Assembly (NCBI GenBank): GCA_002402905.1
Contig: DHGT01000035.1
Span: 48,399-112,398 of the forward strand
DNA: 64,000 bases
Source: Desulfatitalea sp. UBA4791
Lineage (GTDB): Bacteria > Desulfobacterota > Desulfobacteria > Desulfobacterales > Desulfosarcinaceae
Direction: 5' to 3'
In this document: in pieces, positions 60,488-64,000 of the stretch
How the letters are laid out: every line of letters begins with the position of its first letter
Numbering within the stretch: position 1 is the stretch's first letter
The notes under the pieces: model-generated
What the model was told of the DNA's origin: nothing
What the model saw: only the letters and a program-made list of their open reading frames with translations
Database searches by the model: none
Made by a program: the position numbers and the translations under genes

Positions 60488-60798
60488 AATATTCACCATT
60501 ATAATGGATAAAAAAATCCGACGTTATGGAGTATTTTTTAAAGTACCCTTCATTTTCTGGGGATAAATTGGTGTTGCCTCCTGTGGAAATGAAAGTTGAG
60601 TTGTAACTGTCTTCAAAAAATCCAAACTTGAATCGCCTTTATTTTCCTTCTTTACTTTTTGATCTATGGCGAACTAATTTTTTATTCCTATGTAGAAAAA
60701 CCGGTCAGGCCAACCTCAGCAACTTATCGACATAATGAAACAGACCACCTGATGGTGTCACAGTAGTCTCCCCTCCACAGTGGTCACCTATTCAATAC
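60488..60798. other. AT-rich intergenic stretch
   Basis: About 310 bases upstream of the VOC gene, also 3' of the stress protein gene. It is AT-rich, with no credible gene, repeat or RNA structure that I can recognise. It should contain the promoter of the VOC gene. Confidence 0.4.
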
Positions 60799-61191
60799 TT
60801 ATTTTACTGTTATGACTGGGCAATGAGCATTTAAAATAAGGTACTGGGCAGTTGAACCGAAGAACAACTTGCTCACCTTGGATCGCTTTCGTATACCGAT
60901 TACGATTTCATCGACCCCCTTTTCCCTGGCATAGGCAACCAAATCTTCATCAGGGGTCATTCCCCGCACCAGAAGTCGCGTTTCGCAATCGATGCCTTCA
61001 TTGGTCAATTTATCTTTTCCCATTTTCAAGTCGGCCTCGAGTTGCTGGATGACCTTTTGCTCGTCTTCGGTTCCTTTCTCCATAGAAGCCACTAAATGTA
61101 AACTGGCATTAAATGCATGCGCATACTTGATTGATACATCCAAAGCTGCTCTCGATCCATCGGAGCCATCGTAACAAACCATAATTTCCAT
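60799..61191 (-). CDS. Universal stress protein, UspA family
   Basis: A 130-residue single USP domain. It starts EIMVCYDGSDGSRAALDVS. The ATP-binding G-x2-G-x9-GS/T pattern appears near the end as GIRKRSKVSKLFFGSTAQYL with ILNAHCPVITVK; the glycine pair is partly replaced (GIRKR), so nucleotide binding may be weak. AGGAGG precedes the ATG. Such proteins respond to starvation or oxidative stress. It stands alone. Confidence 0.88.
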   Translation of the reverse strand: MEIMVCYDGSDGSRAALDVSIKYAHAFNASLHLVASMEKGTEDEQKVIQQLEADLKMGKDKLTNEGIDCETRLLVRGMTPDEDLVAYAREKGVDEIVIGIRKRSKVSKLFFGSTAQYLILNAHCPVITVK

Positions 61192-61740
61192 GATCGCACC
61201 TCCTTAGAGTTTTATGAGACCTATCCGAACACTTCAAAACTACAAGGAATTTTAACAAGTAAAATAGCAATGGGTCGGTCCCGTGGGCTGATTGCAGGCC
61301 TCAGGACGTAAAGATTTTCATCTTTTTGCAATCGGTACGGTTTTAATACAGGTCAGATAGGTTAAACCCTATCCTCGGTGTTGGAATGATGTCCAATCAC
61401 AAAAACGAATCTTTGTTTTCATTTTTGAGTTTTATTACATCAAGTTCTCTAATTTATACGACATCATGTTTCGGGTTTATCTTCTCAATTTTTAAACAAT
61501 CTCCACTTCCATAGAATTTTTCAAACTAATAAGCATAGGCCGTGCCTGAAATCAGCTTATGCATGCTTTCTAATATAAAATTCAATCATAGACCATTACC
61601 TCTTGTCGACACGATTTTTCTTTTTACATGATGAACAGGTTGCCATTTATGCTATTTTGATTATATTATTGTGCTGTCCCACAGAAGCGAGGCTCATTGA
61701 ACAATACGAGCCAAATGTGCCGGTTTCCAATCCCAATAAT
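61192..61740. other. AT-rich region without recognised gene
   Basis: About 550 bases, markedly AT-rich (for example the run from 61440 to 61600). No reading frame continues the truncated activator to the right, and I see no tRNA or repeat. The low GC content contrasts with the rest of the window and suggests foreign or decaying DNA. Confidence 0.45.
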
Positions 61741-62723
61741 TTATGCGCCTTTTTCAGGTATCCCTGCCAGCGCCTTTGCGATCACATCTTTCCCAGTTCC
61801 GCTCTCGCCAGTCAACAATACAGTCGTCTCTAAATCTGTAAGATCTTTCAGAAGATCAAAGATCTCCTGCATTTTTTTACTTTCTCCGATAATGTTATGG
61901 ATATTATGTCTCCCCCTCAATTTTCGTTCCAAGTCACTGATTTTTGTAATATCCCGTATAACCATAACGGCGCCCATGAAATTACCGTCAGGGTCACGCA
62001 GCGGAGAGCTAGTAACATTTACAATCTGATTTTCTCGTTTTTTATTTTTACATTCAATCTGAAAATCTTTGACTGTAGCCTCCTTTTCCAAAGTCTGCTT
62101 CAATACATCATGGCAAAACCTTCCGCACTGAACCGGACATTCAATGAACAATTTGCCGGCAATATCTTTTATATTCATGCCGCAAATATCTTCAGTGGAT
62201 TTATTTGTTTCTATAACACGCAACTCCCGATCTACTGTTATGATGGCGTCTTTGACACTGCTGAATATCGCTTCCAATCGACTGCGATGTTGCGCCAACT
62301 CTTTTTCGGCCCGAATTCGATCGGTAATATCCCTAGTGATAAACCGGAAACCGATCGGCCTTCCTGAGTCGTTTCGAATTACAGAAACAGAATCTTCAAC
62401 GGTCCTGCGGTGACGATTTTTTCTAATTATTTCGTAAACGATCTTGGTTCCCTTACCGGTTTTAAGAACATTATTGTATGATTTATATATGAATTCAGCG
62501 GTTTGTGGATCCACAAAAGAGCGATAGTTCCTACCAATTAATTGTTCACGCGAATAACCGGTTAGGCGGCATGTACCTTCTGTAACAAATGTAAAGGGCC
62601 GTCCAAATCGGCTTCTCCGATTGCATCCTCAGCCTGATTCAGTGTCGCTTCTAGCTTCGAAATTAATCGTAGCAGGGATTGTTCCCGTCGTTCCCCAGAA
62701 GCGGTGTCTGGCAGATGACTCAC
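61741..62723 (-). pseudogene. PAS-PAS sigma54-dependent activator, truncated and frameshifted
   Basis: The gene opens with GTG at 62723 after AGGAAGGAA (SHLPDTASGERREQSLLRLI), then shifts frame near 62600; the continuation (RPFTFVTEGTCRLTGYSREQ, LIGRNYRSF) is a PAS domain, followed by a second PAS (DAIITVDRELRVIETNKSTE, ICGMNI). The AAA+ domain begins at IIGESKKMQEIFDLLKDLTD with Walker A TGESGTGKDVIAKAL but ends five or six residues later (AGIPEKGA, stop), lacking the GAFTGA loop, Walker B and the DNA-binding domain. It is doubly broken and not functional as an activator. Confidence 0.82.
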
Positions 62724-62892
62724 GGTTCGTTCCTTCCTGATGTTTTACTATTTAAAGCTCTTATTCAATGTTAACCAATGTGCGAGTCATGTGGAAATGG
62801 TTTTAACCTATGTAACTTGATCCTATATGATTACATGTCGCCGTTCTTTAAATGCATTTTTTACATAACACAATCCGGCCTATAAAAATACG

Positions 62893-64000
62893 CGGTTATC
62901 CACAAAACCCAAGTGAGAAGTATTCCGAGAGCGGGTCAAGATCAAACTGAATGTCTTTCTTTCTGATATTACATGATCTTATGACCTGCTGGACGATTCT
63001 CATGAACTTTTTGCCAATTGACCTTGATTTGCGACGGTTGAACCGGAAGACGTATTCATCCAGGTAGTTCTGCAGGTATCTTGGCTCAAAACGCCCCTGG
63101 AAAGTGCCACGGATCAGTCGTTTGACCAAAGAGGCAATCAAATGGACGCCATACAGGCCGAATTCAGGGTCCTTCTGACGAGCAGGCTCGACCTGAATAT
63201 GATGGTATTTCTGGTTCATAGCAGGACCATAACTGATGAATTGGTCTGTGACGACTGTACTGCCGGTTTCAATGTTGTGGTTGATAAAGGTTTCCAGTGA
63301 ATAGGCTGAACAGTCCAGGGCAACCTGCAAACGAACACGGCCAATTTGCCAATAAGAATTTAGGGTTTCGGGATCTTGAGCAGTGTATCTTTCAATAGCG
63401 ACCAGGACGATTGTTTTGCCTTCAGCCCCGCGACCCCGTTTGCCGGACTTTTTGCCGCCGATGAAAAATTCATCGACCTCGACACGGCCCGATAATTTTT
63501 CGCGATCCTTGCGAACGGTGCAGCGTCTTAGCTTTTGCAACCAGGACCATGCCGTGTGATAGCTGCCCAGGCCAAGCAGCTCTTGCAGGTTGACGGCATT
63601 GACGCCGGATTTGCGAGTCGTAAACCACCACATCGCTTTGAACCAATAGGTGATCGGTTTTTTCGTTCCATGCATAATGGTACCGGCAGTCAGAGAAACC
63701 TGATGTTCACATCTTTTGCAGATGTAGATGTTGTTGGAACTGAGCCAATAGGCCCTGTGACCACATTTTTCACAAGTATATCCATGGGGCCACTTGATCT
63801 GGGCTAAATATTCGTAACAGGCTTCGGTGTTGCTGAAACGTTGGTCAAACTCGATTTCGGAATTGGGAAAATCCTCTGTTAATGTAAAATCGGTCATGGC
63901 GGCCTCCTTTGATTTAATTGAGGCCATTATAGCAACCACCTGTGACAGATACGGTCACACCAAGCCAGATTTTTTGTCACTTGGGTTTTGTGGATAACCG
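62893..64000. mobile_element. IS1595 family insertion sequence
   Basis: The left end CGGTTATCCACAAAACCCAA (62893 onward, 24 bp in all) is repeated exactly in inverted orientation at 63977-64000, the last base of the window. One transposase gene lies between. The total of 1108 bp is normal for the ISPna2/IS1016-like part of IS1595. The target-site duplication cannot be read because the right flank is outside the window. Confidence 0.92.
62896..63897 (-). CDS. IS1595 family transposase
   Basis: A 333-residue transposase. An N-terminal zinc ribbon has CEKCGHRAYWLSSNNIYICK with RCEH, then the IS1595 block SLTAGTIMHGTKKPITYWFK. The catalytic DDE-like residues include D-E in GRVEVDEFFIGGKKSGKRGR and D in STVVTDQFISYGP, with HLIASLVKRLIRGTFQGRFE and a Tyr/Glu-rich end (YLDEYVFRFNRRKS). 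I start at MTDFTLTE, after AAAGGAGG. The frame is intact and the element has perfect ends, so it may be active. Confidence 0.93.
   Translation of the reverse strand: MTDFTLTEDFPNSEIEFDQRFSNTEACYEYLAQIKWPHGYTCEKCGHRAYWLSSNNIYICKRCEHQVSLTAGTIMHGTKKPITYWFKAMWWFTTRKSGVNAVNLQELLGLGSYHTAWSWLQKLRRCTVRKDREKLSGRVEVDEFFIGGKKSGKRGRGAEGKTIVLVAIERYTAQDPETLNSYWQIGRVRLQVALDCSAYSLETFINHNIETGSTVVTDQFISYGPAMNQKYHHIQVEPARQKDPEFGLYGVHLIASLVKRLIRGTFQGRFEPRYLQNYLDEYVFRFNRRKSRSIGKKFMRIVQQVIRSCNIRKKDIQFDLDPLSEYFSLGFCG

Overview
The window reads as a chromosome segment of a high-GC anaerobic member of the Desulfobacterota (old Deltaproteobacteria, Desulfosarcina-like). This is an inference from gene content: a secreted desulfoferrodoxin-like protein, an HdrC-like double [4Fe-4S] protein, a diheme c-type lipoprotein, NDP-forming acyl-CoA synthetase, several multi-PAS kinases and many small paralogous regulators. 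No 16S rRNA or other taxonomic marker is present. Housekeeping genes (prfC, era, engB, rsmG, glnS, nfo, a cold-shock gene) show that most of it is ordinary chromosome. The last ~12 kb (about 51.3 kb onward) is accessory DNA, and its right part (58-63 kb) is visibly more AT-rich.

Layout. 0-5.7 kb: minus-strand carbohydrate uptake operon (GH5 glucanase, membrane-anchored binding protein, two permeases, MalK-type ATPase), followed by the start of an SbmA/YddA-type exporter. 5.9-8.8 kb: PAS hybrid kinase and two YebG-like genes. 9-14.8 kb: rarD, prfC, a desulfoferrodoxin-like secreted protein, Nudix hydrolase and acyl-CoA ligase. 15-18.8 kb: a tightly coupled plus-strand operon of methyltransferase, isoprenyl-synthase-like protein, MacB/LolCDE-type ABC permease and ATPase, and a diheme lipoprotein. 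18.8-22.6 kb: NDP-forming acyl-CoA synthetase with its TetR regulator and a clear palindromic operator, then a TauE-type transporter. 22.9-27 kb: copper/metal cluster (Spy/ZraP-like, SHOCT, YHS, CopA). 28-31.7 kb: DUF1499 lipoprotein, an RsmG-TrmH fusion, a pseudouridine synthase and a frameshifted outer-membrane barrel. 32-38 kb: complete tripartite RND efflux operon. 38-42.2 kb: minus-strand operon engB-era-ATP-grasp-HNH-sensor kinase. 42.4-51.2 kb: transporters, HAD, Fe-S protein, NERD protein, cold-shock protein, nfo, MFS pump and glnS.

51.3-58.5 kb: a type I restriction-modification island in striking decay. HsdM lacks its SAM-binding and catalytic motifs through an in-frame deletion. 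HsdR lacks helicase motifs V-VI through another in-frame deletion. HsdS is frameshifted by an inserted mini-repeat present three times at the locus. The island is bracketed by a 38-bp direct repeat (36/38 identical), and a 3' fragment of tRNA-Gln(CUG) lies at its right edge, pointing to integrase-mediated insertion. 58.5-64 kb: small and degenerate genes (RHH protein, a duplicated ~40-aa membrane peptide, DUF2889, a response regulator without its phospho-acceptor Asp and with a frameshift, a broken PAS/sigma54 activator), ending in a complete IS1595-type element.

Two families of non-coding structured repeats are spread through the chromosomal part. One is a 125-bp ERIC-sized palindromic element, in three copies at 8.9, 30.8 and 46.5 kb. 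The other is a second element at 27.9 and 44.6 kb, whose 44.6-kb copy carries an internal, nested, near-perfect hairpin. No CRISPR array, rRNA operon or intact tRNA was seen.
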